Assembly: GCF_019468565.1 (NCBI RefSeq)
Contig: NZ_CP080521.1
Coordinates: 1,612,001 to 1,676,000, forward strand
Length of the DNA: 64,000 nt
DNA from: Pseudonocardia sp. DSM 110487
GTDB lineage: Bacteria; Actinomycetota; Actinomycetes; Mycobacteriales; Pseudonocardiaceae
Reading direction: 5' to 3'
Part shown: piece after piece, positions 50,434 through 58,637 of the stretch
How the letters are laid out: each line of letters begins with the position of its first letter
How positions within the stretch are numbered: the first letter of the stretch is position 1
Made by a program: the position numbers and the translations under genes
Notes under the pieces: generated by a model
Databases searched by the model: none
The model's input: the letters and a program-made list of their open reading frames with translations, nothing else
What the model was told of the DNA's origin: nothing

Positions 50434-50928
50434 TCAGCTGCCGCTGCTGCTCGTGGTGCCCCTCCCGCGCCCGCCTTCCGGCGGCGGTGCCACCAAGGCT
50501 CCTGCGCCAGGGCCTGCCAGGTCCGCGAGGAAGTCGGCGATCACCCGCAGCTGAGCGTCGTCGCGGGTGCTGAGCACGGCGTCCAGCTGCTCCCCGTGCT
50601 GGCGGTAGTGCGCACCAAGGGTGGCCATCGCCTCGGGCACCGGCGTCACGAGCACCTTGCGCCGGTCGCTCGGGTCCCGTTCGCGGCGGACGTACCCGGC
50701 CCGCTCCAGGCGGTCGATCACGCCCGTCACCGTGCCGGTGGTGAGGCCGGTCAGTTCCGCGAGCCGGCCCGGGGTCAGCGGGCCGTGCAGGTTGAGCAGC
50801 GAGATCAGTTGAGAGTCGCTCGCCCCGAGCCCCACCCGTTGCGCCACGGCGTGGTTGTGCAGCACCACACCGGCGATGAACCGCAGGGTCGACCGCTGGA
50901 TGGCGGCCCGCAACTCGTCGGCGGACAC
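50434..50928 (-). CDS. MarR-family regulator
   Basis: 164-aa winged-helix regulator: VGLGASDSQLISLLNLHGPL, LAELTGLTTGTVTGVIDRLE, RAGYVRRERDPSDRRKVLVT (wing). The C-terminus is Gly/Ser/Pro-rich and probably disordered. The GTG at 50928 has AAGGAGG 6 nt upstream. It is divergent from a flavin monooxygenase, with an inverted repeat between them, so it probably represses that gene and itself. Confidence 0.9.
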   Translation of the reverse strand: MSADELRAAIQRSTLRFIAGVVLHNHAVAQRVGLGASDSQLISLLNLHGPLTPGRLAELTGLTTGTVTGVIDRLERAGYVRRERDPSDRRKVLVTPVPEAMATLGAHYRQHGEQLDAVLSTRDDAQLRVIADFLADLAGPGAGALVAPPPEGGRGRGTTSSSGS

Positions 50929-50945
50929 GGAACCTCCTTGACAGT

Positions 50946-50982
50946 TATCTCGAAATCCCAAGATACTCGTCCCTCCGAGATA
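50946..50982. promoter_or_regulatory. MarR operator candidate
   Basis: TATCTCG (50946-50952) and CGAGATA (50976-50982) form an inverted repeat in the 81-bp divergent gap, with AGATACTCG between them as a third half-site. Such AT-containing palindromes contrast with the GC-rich setting. Confidence 0.55.
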
Positions 50983-51009
50983 TTCGGCCGGGCGAGGAAA
51001 GGGTAGGAC

Positions 51010-52221
51010 ATGCGGACGGCACTGGTGATCGGAGCGGGGATCGCGGGTCCGGTCGCGGCCATCGCGCTGCAGCGGGCGGGCATCACGCCCACGGTGTACG
51101 AGGCCCGCGAGGGCACGGCCGACGAACGGGGAGCGTTCCTGACGCTGCAGGTCAACGGCATCGACGCGCTGCGCACGCTGGGGATCGGCCGCGTGATCGA
51201 GGCGATCGGTTTCGCCACCCCGAGCATGCGATTCCGCAGCGGCACCGGGAAGGTGCTCGGCGAGGTGAGCACCGGCGCGGCCCTTGCGGACGGAACAGTG
51301 GGCGTCACGCTGAAGCGCAGCGACCTCTACCGCGCGCTGGGCGACGAGGCACGCCGCCGTGGCGTCACGATCGAGCACGGGCGAAGGCTCGTGGACGTGC
51401 GGCCGGTGCCCGGCGGCGTCCGGGCCGAGTTCGCCGACGGCACCACAGCCGCCGCCGACCTGCTCGTCGGCGCCGACGGGATCCGGTCCCGGGTCCGGCA
51501 GGTCATCGATCCGGAGGCCGCCTCCGCGCGGTACGTGCCGGTGCTCAACATCGGCGGGTTCGCCCCGCCGATGGACGTCGACGGAGTGCGCGGCGGTTAC
51601 GAGATGGTGTTCGGCAAGCGCGCCTTCTTCGGCTACGCGGTGGCGCCGGACGGGACCGTCTGGTGGTTCGCCAATCCGCCCCACCGCTCCGAGCCCGCGC
51701 CGGGCGAGCTCTCCGCGCTCGGCACGGCGCACTGGCGCGCCCGGCTCGACGAGCTGTTCGCGGGCGACCGCACCCCGGCCCGCGCCATCATCGACGCCAC
51801 GCCGGGGGAGCTGGAGGTACGGGCCACCTACGACCTGCCGTCGGTGCGCCGGTGGCACCGCGACCGCATGGTGCTGATCGGCGACGCCGCGCATGCCACG
51901 TCTCCTTCCTCCGGGCAGGGCGCCTCGATGGCGATCGAGGACGCCGTCGAGCTCGGTCGGTGCCTGCGCGACATGCCGGACCCCGACGCCGCCTTCGCCG
52001 CCTTCGAGCGGCTGCGGCGCTCCCGGGTGGAACAGGTGGTGGCGGACGGGGCCCGGTCGAGCAACGTCAAGACGGCCGGACCGGTGGCGCGAGTGCTGCG
52101 CGACGCACTCCTGCCGATCTTCCTCCGCCGTCATGGCGACCGGGCCGCCACGTGGTTGCACGGGCACCACATCGACTGGGACGCCCCCGTCACGGTCAAC
52201 GCCGGCGCAGGCATCGGGTAG
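51010..52221 (+). CDS. FAD-dependent monooxygenase (class A)
   Basis: 403-aa flavoprotein monooxygenase. Rossmann motif ALVIGAGIAGPVAAIALQRA at the N-terminus, DG motif ADLLVGADGIRSRVRQVIDP near residue 155, and GD motif RMVLIGDAAHATSPSSGQGA near residue 290. Resembles TetX/rifampicin-monooxygenase-like and aromatic hydroxylases. It is divergent from the MarR gene that likely controls it, so a role in detoxifying an aromatic inducer is plausible. Confidence 0.88.
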   Translation: MRTALVIGAGIAGPVAAIALQRAGITPTVYEAREGTADERGAFLTLQVNGIDALRTLGIGRVIEAIGFATPSMRFRSGTGKVLGEVSTGAALADGTVGVTLKRSDLYRALGDEARRRGVTIEHGRRLVDVRPVPGGVRAEFADGTTAAADLLVGADGIRSRVRQVIDPEAASARYVPVLNIGGFAPPMDVDGVRGGYEMVFGKRAFFGYAVAPDGTVWWFANPPHRSEPAPGELSALGTAHWRARLDELFAGDRTPARAIIDATPGELEVRATYDLPSVRRWHRDRMVLIGDAAHATSPSSGQGASMAIEDAVELGRCLRDMPDPDAAFAAFERLRRSRVEQVVADGARSSNVKTAGPVARVLRDALLPIFLRRHGDRAATWLHGHHIDWDAPVTVNAGAGIG

Positions 52222-52236
52222 CGGCACTATGGGTGT

Positions 52237-52893
52237 GTGGACGAACCGCCCCGCCCCGAACTGCGCATCGGCGACCGCGAACGCCGCGCCACCGACGCAC
52301 ACCTGCAGCAGGCCCACGCCGACGGCGTGCTCACCCTCATCGAGTACGACGAGCGAGCCGCACAGTGCTGGGCTGCCCGCACCCAGAGCGAACTGGACGA
52401 GCTGGTCCGCGACCTGCCCCCGTACCGGCCCAGCCCTGAGGAGGCCGAGGCCGCGCAGGCCGCGCTACCGCGCAGCGTGCGGCGGCTGATGCCGACCGTC
52501 GCGGTACCCGAGAGCACGTCGTCCAAGAGCCTCGGGCAGCGGCTCGGCGGGGCGCTGGTCGGCGTGGCAGCCATCGGGGCGCTGATCTTCGTCGGTTCGA
52601 ACGTCGTCACGTCAGCCGACGGCGCGGCCGTCTTCGGCAATCGGCAGGTCACCGTCGTGCCCGGCCAGGACCGTGTCGAGGTGGGCATGCTCTTCGGCAG
52701 GGTCGACGTGGTCGTCCCCGAGGGTATGCGCGCCCGCCCCACGGGCACGGTGGTCTTCGGCGGGACCGACTGCGCGCTGGCCTGCACCGGCACCGGGCCC
52801 GAAGTGGTGGTGGACGCCACCGGTGCGTTCGGCAGCGTCGACATCCTGCGGCCGGGTGAGCCGGAGCCCGACGACGACGATGACGACGACTAG
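52237..52893 (+). CDS. DUF1707 SHOCT-like membrane protein
   Basis: 218-aa protein. The N-terminal DUF1707 domain reads ELRIGDRERRATDAHLQQAH and ADGVLTLIEYDERAAQCWAA, followed by a linker, one membrane helix (LGGALVGVAAIGALIFVGSN) and a C-terminal beta-rich outside domain (VEVGMLFGRVDVVVPEG, LiaF-like) ending in an Asp tail. Such proteins are common single-helix membrane regulators in actinomycetes; the function is unknown. GTG start 15 bp after the monooxygenase stop, so probably co-transcribed. Confidence 0.85.
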   Translation: MDEPPRPELRIGDRERRATDAHLQQAHADGVLTLIEYDERAAQCWAARTQSELDELVRDLPPYRPSPEEAEAAQAALPRSVRRLMPTVAVPESTSSKSLGQRLGGALVGVAAIGALIFVGSNVVTSADGAAVFGNRQVTVVPGQDRVEVGMLFGRVDVVVPEGMRARPTGTVVFGGTDCALACTGTGPEVVVDATGAFGSVDILRPGEPEPDDDDDDD

Positions 52894-52936
52894 CGGCCCT
52901 GCTGAGCGGTCGACATCGGGCTGGATCCCGGGTAGT

Positions 52937-52952
52937 GCGTTCCGCGGAACGC
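52937..52952. repeat. GCGTTCCGCGGAACGC palindrome, copy b
   Basis: Perfect 16-bp palindrome 43 bp after the DUF1707 gene stop. Confidence 0.85.
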
Positions 52953-53138
52953 TCGAGGCGATCTCCAGGGGGCAGGGATTGCGTGGGCGCGTCGTCCCGG
53001 CTCGGGCCGGTCTGAGCCGAGACATCCCCAGGTCTCGCGGTCTGTCCCACCCGGTTCGCGTCGATTCCGCGCCACGGGTGGATGGTCGGGTTGCGATAAC
53101 GACCGGATGGCAGGGCCCCGGCATAGTTGATGTTGCAG

Positions 53139-53418
53139 CTATGTGAGCAGTTCGATGGCTCGCAGTGGGTGGCGGCCGGTGTCGCGGCAAGCTGCGGCGA
53201 TGTTGCTGATGCCGGCCAGGCGGTGGCGGCTGATGGCGAAGTTGCGCAGCGTGGCCATCGCAGCGGGGCCGGTGCCGGTGTGGATCTCCGCGTCCGCGGG
53301 CCTGGTCGAGGACAGGGATCGTCTTCCAGGGCAGGTCGGCGAGCTGGGCGTGCAGCGTGGGTCGGTTGCCCTTGACGGGGAAGGTGGGCACGCGGACACG
53401 CCAACTCCCGGTGATCAA
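53139..53418 (-). pseudogene. ISAs1-family transposase remnant A
   Basis: Minus-strand fragments of a DDE transposase: FPVKGNRPTLHAQLADLPWK and PVLDQARGRG in one frame, joined after a deletion to AEIHTGTGPAAMATLRNFA and ISRHRLAGISNIAAACRDT, the conserved ISAs1-family C-terminus, ending before 53139. The catalytic Asp and the entire N-terminal half are missing. The join between the frames is at about 53296. Confidence 0.78.
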
Positions 53419-53527
53419 GCAGGCTTAGGAACCCGGGGTGATCACCGAGGCGGGCGTGTCCGCCCTACGTCATCATCGGCGTGTCACTGCTCCGACACGC
53501 CGTTCGGCGCGACTTTGCCGGGCCCTG
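53415..53527. repeat. 113-bp direct repeat, copy A
   Basis: Matches 54535-54647 at an exact offset of 1,120 bp with 8 mismatches (93%). It contains an 8-bp-stem hairpin, GGCGTGTC / GACACGCC. Both copies border ISAs1 transposase fragments on the same side, so they are likely parts of two copies of one insertion sequence. Confidence 0.8.
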
Positions 53528-53598
53528 GGGGCTGTCGTGCTGTTCGCATGAGCAATTGCTCGGTGTCGTTTCGGCAGGTCTGGGCTTAGGTTCGGGCG

Positions 53599-54195
53599 GT
53601 GGCGAACGAACTGACCATTCCGCTCCTGCCCTGTCCATCCATCGACGAGATCGCGTCGTTCTACGAGATGCTCGGCTTCGAGATCACCTATCGGCAGACG
53701 CGGCCGAACCCGGGCATCGCGGTGCGGCGGGAAGACATCAATCTGCACTTCTTCGGGATGGACGACTATGACCCGGCGCAGTCGTACAGCACGTGCCTGG
53801 TCATCGTGGCGGACACCAGCGAGCTGTTCGAGGCCTTCGCGGCGGGGATGCGGTCCGTGCACGGAAAACTGCTCGTCTCCGGTATCCCGCGCATGACCCG
53901 GCCGCGGCTGCGCAACGACCGGTACACCGGGTTCACCGTCGTCGATCCGGGCGGCAACTGGATCCGGATCCACAAGGCTGCCAAGGAACCCGAGGCGCAG
54001 ACCAAGCTCGCCAAAGCCATGGAGAACGCCGCGAGGCAGGCGGATGCGCGCGGCGACGAACGCCAGGGGCTGAAGATCCTGGAAGGCGCGTTGAAGCGGG
54101 CGACCGGCGACGAACCGGAGTTTCAGGCGGTGCGGGAGTACCGCGACGAGCTCGTCGAACGGATCGAGGGGTCTGAGCCGCGTCCAGGCGCTTGA
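53599..54195 (+). CDS. VOC-superfamily / bleomycin-resistance-like protein
   Basis: 198-aa protein. N-terminal ~125 residues form a VOC module (NELTIPLLPCPSIDEIASFY, ITYRQTRPNPGIAVRRED, LHFFGMDDYDP, GFTVVDPGGNWIRIHKAAKE), as in ShBle-like proteins. The C-terminal 70 residues are a helical, charged region with tetratricopeptide-like heptads. GTG start. The gene stands between two ISAs1 remnants and between 113-bp direct repeats, so it was probably brought in or left by rearrangement. Confidence 0.82.
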   Translation: MANELTIPLLPCPSIDEIASFYEMLGFEITYRQTRPNPGIAVRREDINLHFFGMDDYDPAQSYSTCLVIVADTSELFEAFAAGMRSVHGKLLVSGIPRMTRPRLRNDRYTGFTVVDPGGNWIRIHKAAKEPEAQTKLAKAMENAARQADARGDERQGLKILEGALKRATGDEPEFQAVREYRDELVERIEGSEPRPGA

Positions 54196-54405
54196 GCGCG
54201 GCCCTGACCACCTCGGGGTCGTAGGTCGTCCAGATCGGGGGAGTGAGGCGCGCAGGAAGCCGCCGTAGCGGCCGTGGTCGGCCTCGGATCCAGGACGGCC
54301 ACGCGCCCCTTGGCCGACATCGACCGCAGCAACCGCCCGGCGCCCTGGGCCAGCAGCAGCGCCGCGTGGGTCGCCGCGACCGTCAGGAAGCTGTTGCCTC
54401 CCCTG
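54186..54405 (-). pseudogene. DinG-like helicase C-terminal remnant
   Basis: Minus-strand sequence in three frames resembles the end of DinG/XPD-type ATP-dependent helicases: SFLTVAATHAALLLAQGAGR and LLRSMSAKGRVAVLDPR, then a shift to GRYGGFLRASLP, and a shift to VRAALKRLDAA. Only the last ~70 residues of a ~650-aa gene remain and the end lies within the VOC gene's 3' end. Two frame changes and no start make it non-functional. Confidence 0.72.
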
Positions 54406-54540
54406 GATGCGCAGTGCGCCGCCGGGGCCAGGCGGGCGTGCGGAAACCTGATACCCGCGTCGCCCGGTCCGGTGATCGCGCATAGCTGCAGGGTGCGGGT
54501 CTCGGTCCGGACGTGCCTGCGTCCGCGGGCCTGGTCAAGC
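54406..54540 (-). pseudogene. ISAs1-family transposase remnant B
   Basis: Minus-strand fragment LDQARGRRHVRTETRTLQLC and AITGPGDAG, matching the middle of ISAs1-family transposases. The shared block CAGGCCCGCGGACGC is also in remnant A, but here the upstream part is deleted and the downstream part is replaced by the helicase fragment. Remnants A and B are differently deleted copies of the same element. Confidence 0.68.
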
Positions 54541-54647
54541 AGGCGTAGGAACCCGCGGTGATCACCGAGGCGGCCGTGTCCGGCCTACATCATCACCGGC
54601 GTGTCACCGCTCCGACACGCCGTTCGCCGCGACTTTGCCGGGCCCTT
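54535..54647. repeat. 113-bp direct repeat, copy B
   Basis: Second copy, 93% identical to 53415-53527, followed by 97 bp without features and then palindrome copy c. Confidence 0.8.
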
Positions 54648-54744
54648 GGACCGAATGGTGTGCCGACAGGACCGTACCTGTCGGTGTCTACTCGACTATT
54701 CTGTTGTCCCGTCCTTCCCGGCGTGTCTATTGGAACCATCCGGC

Positions 54745-54760
54745 GCGTTCCGCGGAACGC
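54745..54760. repeat. GCGTTCCGCGGAACGC palindrome, copy c
   Basis: Perfect 16-bp palindrome that directly abuts the TAA stop of the DUF222/HNH gene (54761-54763), with no spacer. Confidence 0.88.
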
Positions 54761-56155
54761 TTACGCGGCCGTGGTGACTCGGCGGAGCAGCAGGGCGTCC
54801 AGGATCGGGTCCGGGTCCAGCCGCTCACCATCCCAGTCCGGGGTGAGGGTGGTGTGGTCGATGCGCAGCCGGGCCCGCGTGTGCATCTCGACCAGACTCT
54901 CGGTGTTCCCGGTCAACGCGACCGCGACTTCGGGGATCGGGGTGCCGTCGGGCCGGAGGAATTCCCACCTGCCCGAAAGCCGCCGGATCCGGTACCCGTG
55001 GTCGTGCACGAGGCGATGGTGAAACGAGCAGACGAGGATCAGGTTGTCGACATCCGTGCGGCCCCCGAACCACCAGGGGATCAGGTGGTGGGCGTGCAGG
55101 TGCCGGGTGTGCGTGCAGCCGGGAAGCTGGCAGCCCTCCCCGTCCCGCACCGTCAGCGCGGCGATCTGGGCCGGGGTGGCAAGGCGGCGGTTGCGGCCCA
55201 GATACATCCGATTCTTGGTGCGGTCGTTGAGCAGGACCTGGACCCGGGCATCACAGGCCAGCCGCTCCGCCGTCGAGGTGGGCACCTCTGGGCCACCTTC
55301 GAGGCGGGCCGTACCGGTGGAGGCGTCGAGGTGCACGATCACCTGCGCGGTGCCGCGCTCCACCACCTCGTCGCCATCCCCCTTGATCAGGGTGAGCAGG
55401 GCATCCGCCCGGCGGGCGGCCACCCGATCCACCGCCGGCCCCGGTTCCTGCTCTAGGGCCCGCTGCTCCAGGTCCTCCGGCGACGGCGCCACCGGGGGCG
55501 TGACCGGCAAGCCGGGCGGCACCAGCGCCTCGATCGCCGCGACCAGCACGGCACCCTCGTCGGGGGTGAACCGCGCCCGCAGAATGAGGGATCCGTCCTC
55601 GTCCCACCGCCAGGACACCGAGCGGCGGGCGGTCAGGTTGTCGGGTGGGGTGTGGCGGCGCCGCACCGCCCGCACCACGGTCTCCACGTGGCCGGCGGTG
55701 CCGTGCAAGGCCACGTTCAGCAGCACCCGCTCCGCCGTCTCCGGGTCGGCCACCGTGGTGTGGCGCAGCTCGGAGGTGCCGGCGGCGATCTCCGCGGCCA
55801 GCCGGGTCAGGGTCGCCGTGTCGGAGCCGGTGATGCGGGTGATGGCCCGCACCTTGGAGTAGGAGATCTGCCCGGCGGCGAACGCCGCACCGATCTGCGG
55901 CAGGTTGCGCAGCGCCTGCGCCACCCGTAGGCGCTCGGTGGCGGTGCGCAGGCTCATCCCGGCCCGCCAGGACAGCCAGTGTGCACACGACCGGATCCCA
56001 TCCCCGGCCCACCCGTTGCGTTCGTCGAACTCGGCCAACAGTTGGAGGAACCGGGCTTCCGCGGCGGCGATGTGCCCGGCCAAACCCAACAGTTCGGATT
56101 CCAGGTCATGGAGGGGCATGGTCTGCAGCGGAGTGGGCAGCGGAATGACGGACAC
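54761..56155 (-). CDS. DUF222 / HNH endonuclease (13E12 repeat family)
   Basis: 464-aa protein. An N-terminal DUF222 domain (residues ~15-330: LESELLGLAGHIAAAEARFL, HWLSWRAGMSLRTATERLRV, ISYSKVRAITRIT) is followed by an HNH nuclease domain (residues ~365-415: GEGCQLPGCTHTRHLHAHHL, IPWWFGGRTDVDNLILVC, SFHHRLVHDHG), with both Cys and the His/Asn/His of the motif. The GTG at 56155 follows GGAGG at 6 nt; a 54-residue longer frame has none. The family is present in many copies per genome in mycobacteria and relatives and is thought to be mobile. Palindrome copies flank the gene: c abuts its stop, d and e lie upstream. Confidence 0.88.
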   Translation of the reverse strand: MSVIPLPTPLQTMPLHDLESELLGLAGHIAAAEARFLQLLAEFDERNGWAGDGIRSCAHWLSWRAGMSLRTATERLRVAQALRNLPQIGAAFAAGQISYSKVRAITRITGSDTATLTRLAAEIAAGTSELRHTTVADPETAERVLLNVALHGTAGHVETVVRAVRRRHTPPDNLTARRSVSWRWDEDGSLILRARFTPDEGAVLVAAIEALVPPGLPVTPPVAPSPEDLEQRALEQEPGPAVDRVAARRADALLTLIKGDGDEVVERGTAQVIVHLDASTGTARLEGGPEVPTSTAERLACDARVQVLLNDRTKNRMYLGRNRRLATPAQIAALTVRDGEGCQLPGCTHTRHLHAHHLIPWWFGGRTDVDNLILVCSFHHRLVHDHGYRIRRLSGRWEFLRPDGTPIPEVAVALTGNTESLVEMHTRARLRIDHTTLTPDWDGERLDPDPILDALLLRRVTTAA

Positions 56156-56226
56156 GACAAACCTCCGAAAGGGGCGAGACCGATGTTCGATCCCAAGGAT
56201 GGCAGTCGGGTCTGACAATTCCGGGC

Positions 56227-56242
56227 GCGTTCCGCGGAACGC
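56227..56242. repeat. GCGTTCCGCGGAACGC palindrome, copy d
   Basis: Perfect 16-bp palindrome 71 bp upstream of the DUF222/HNH start. Confidence 0.85.
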
Positions 56243-56518
56243 GGCGGGAAGGCAGGCAACTACTTCGCGGGAACCTGCGGGAGATGGGTCGGGACCACAG
56301 GATAGTTGCGTAGGCACCTGCCGGCGACGGTCTTGTCGATAACGGGCGTGCCCTCAAGTCGGGGACGGTCGCCAAAGCAGCCCCACTATTCGGTGTGATC
56401 CCAGCCCAGCCACCCGCCACACGCGGGAGGCAAACGGAAACGGGGTGACAGCTACCGAAACCCCGCAGATGTCGATCGCAACTGCGCCCGAGGCGACCGG
56501 GCTCGCCCACGGGAGATA

Positions 56519-56532
56519 CGTTCCGCGGAACG
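56519..56532. repeat. CGTTCCGCGGAACG palindrome, copy e
   Basis: 14-bp core copy; the flanking G/C pair of the other copies is A/C here. It lies in the 500-bp gap between the DUF222/HNH gene and the SARP gene; that gap (56156-56654) holds no recognised gene. Confidence 0.8.
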
Positions 56533-56654
56533 CACCATCCAAGCGGCCCGAACACGCCACATCATGCCGGGCGCCCGGATCGGCCGCCGCCTGATCAACC
56601 GCCGCACGCCAGACCAACGCACCGGAACCACCTGAGCACCCAGGAATTCAACCT

Positions 56655-58583
56655 CTAGTAGGGCTCCAGCCGGGCCAGGATGTCGTCGACCGGGCCGAAG
56701 GTGAGCATGGCGGTGGTTCCGCCCGCGATCTCACCGCGCAGAGGGGAGAGGGCATCGCGCGCTTGCGCGCCGAGTGACTCGTCTCCGAGTAGGACGGCGG
56801 TGTGCGCGGTGACCGCCCAGAGGGCGTCGTACAGGTGGTCGGCGGCGGGCATGGGCAGGGTGGCGGCTGCTCGCCGGGCCGCCGCGACGTTCCCGTGGGC
56901 GAGGTCGAGGAGGGGCTGGACCCAGGGCCGGTAGGGGCCCCAGTCGAGGCCGGGGTCCCCCGGCGCGGGACGCCGGTGGCGGATCCGGAGTGAGAGGAGC
57001 GCGAGCGGGACGATGCCCGCCTCGACCCCGGTTATGCCGGCCCCGGCGAGGTCGCCGGCCACGGCGTGGTACGCCCGAGCGACCTCGGCGGGTTCGTGCG
57101 ACCGTTCCGCCAGCTGCATCGCCCGGAAGGCCGCCGTGAGGACGTGGACGAGCGGGGTTTCGTGGATGGTGGCGAGCCGCTCGGCCGCGGCGACGTGGCG
57201 GGCGGCGGGCTCGGTGTCGCCGCGAGCGGCGCAGACCTGGATCCCGATGAGGTGGCCGAGGATCTCGAACGTCGGGAGGTCGTGTCGCGCGGAGAGCTCC
57301 ACGAGCTCGCGGGCGATGGCGTCGCGATCGCCGGTGCGGCCGGGCCGCTGGAAGGACTGCACGAACTGGGCGTTGAGAGCCAGCACCAGCAGGTTGGGGT
57401 CGTGCAGTTCACGGGCCAGCCGTTCGGCCTCGGCCGCAGCCTCGGCCGCCCAGCGGTCCCGGGTTCCGCGGTGCTCCAGCCCGATGGTGGCGAGCAGCCG
57501 GGCCCGGAGCGCGGGAGGGGCTTCCCTGCCGAGCCTGTCGAGCGTGCGCCTCGTCGTCGCGACGAGGGCCTCGGACCGCGCGGGATCGTCGGCCCGCGTC
57601 CAGACGGTGGGGACGTCGTAGGCCGCGATCACGCGGGCGGTGAGGTCAGGGTTACCGGTTCGTTCCGCCTCCGCGACCGCGGCGGCGCGTTGCTCCTGGG
57701 CGAGTACCAGGTTGGCGCCGCCGGTGATCGCGGCGGCGCCGGCCACGGTGCTCATCGAGCGCAGCCGGGTGTAGGTCCCCGTCGCCTCCGTCCGGGTGAG
57801 CAGCCGCAGCCGGTCCTCGTCCCGTGGTGATGGCCTCAGGTGCGGGGCGTGCCGCAGGATGTCGCGTTCGAGGTGGTCGAGGGTGTCCACCGACTCCAGC
57901 CCGTACCGATCCAGCAGCCGGGCCCGCGCGTCGCGCAGCGATGCCAACGCGTCGACCTGGCGGTCGGCCTGGTAGAGGGCGTGGGAGAGCAGGACCCACG
58001 CCTGCTCCCGCCACGGGTGCGTGGTGGCGAACGCCTCCAGCTCCGGCACGAGGGGCGCGCCACGGCCGAGGTCGAGCACGGCCCGCGCGCGCAGCTCGAC
58101 GGCCTGCCGGTGCAGCTCCGCAAGGCGGGCGCGCTCCCGCGTCAGCCATGGCGAGGTGCCGAGATCGGCGTACGGTTCGCCCGCCCACCACGTGAGCGCG
58201 TCGCTCAGCGCGCCGGCGACGATTCGGCTGGGTCCGTCGCGTGCGGCCCGGAGGGCGTCCTCGAAACGGTGGGAGTCCACTCGTTCCCGCGGGACCCGCA
58301 GGGCGTATCCGGTGCCGACGGTCTCGATGACCTGCGACCGCGTCCGCGGGGCACGCTCCGGTTCCAGCGCGCGGCGCAGCTCGGCGACGAAGGTGCGGAC
58401 GGTCCCGGCCGCCGTGTGCGGCTGGTCCTCCCAGAGATCCTCGACCAGCACCTCGAGCGGGACGGGGCGCCCCGCGGCCGCGACCAGCCGTCCGAGGAGC
58501 TCACGGCGGCGCCTGCTGCCGACCGCGATCGGGCGGCCCCCGGCATCCCGGACCACCACCGGTCCGAGCACCTGGATCTCCAC
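56655..58583 (-). CDS. SARP-type (BTAD) transcriptional regulator, AfsR-like
   Basis: 642-aa regulator. N-terminal OmpR-like winged helix (residues 1-95: IQVLGPVVVRDAGGRPIAVG, LLGRLVAAAGRPVPLEVLVE, DLWEDQPHTAAGTVRTFVAE) and bacterial transcriptional activator domain (residues ~100-250: AHRL-like RLAELHRQAVELRARAVLDL, REQAWVLLSHALYQADRQVD). The rest, ~380 residues, is helical and lacks a clear P-loop, so it is shorter than AfsR. SARPs bind 11-bp-phased direct repeats. GTG start in frame within a longer frame. It is divergent from the haloacetate-dehalogenase-like gene, which could be its target. Confidence 0.87.
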   Translation of the reverse strand: MEIQVLGPVVVRDAGGRPIAVGSRRRRELLGRLVAAAGRPVPLEVLVEDLWEDQPHTAAGTVRTFVAELRRALEPERAPRTRSQVIETVGTGYALRVPRERVDSHRFEDALRAARDGPSRIVAGALSDALTWWAGEPYADLGTSPWLTRERARLAELHRQAVELRARAVLDLGRGAPLVPELEAFATTHPWREQAWVLLSHALYQADRQVDALASLRDARARLLDRYGLESVDTLDHLERDILRHAPHLRPSPRDEDRLRLLTRTEATGTYTRLRSMSTVAGAAAITGGANLVLAQEQRAAAVAEAERTGNPDLTARVIAAYDVPTVWTRADDPARSEALVATTRRTLDRLGREAPPALRARLLATIGLEHRGTRDRWAAEAAAEAERLARELHDPNLLVLALNAQFVQSFQRPGRTGDRDAIARELVELSARHDLPTFEILGHLIGIQVCAARGDTEPAARHVAAAERLATIHETPLVHVLTAAFRAMQLAERSHEPAEVARAYHAVAGDLAGAGITGVEAGIVPLALLSLRIRHRRPAPGDPGLDWGPYRPWVQPLLDLAHGNVAAARRAAATLPMPAADHLYDALWAVTAHTAVLLGDESLGAQARDALSPLRGEIAGGTTAMLTFGPVDDILARLEPY

Positions 58584-58637
58584 AGGCCCATTGTCGCCGC
58601 TGATCCACTGCTGACCCGCATCCCGGATGCTCGCGCC

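Noticed and set aside
50434..52317. Long minus-strand frame joining the MarR gene to sequence opposite the flavin monooxygenase
   Set aside because: Only the last 164 codons are MarR; the rest is antisense to a complete monooxygenase gene, and GTG 50928 has an excellent ribosome site.
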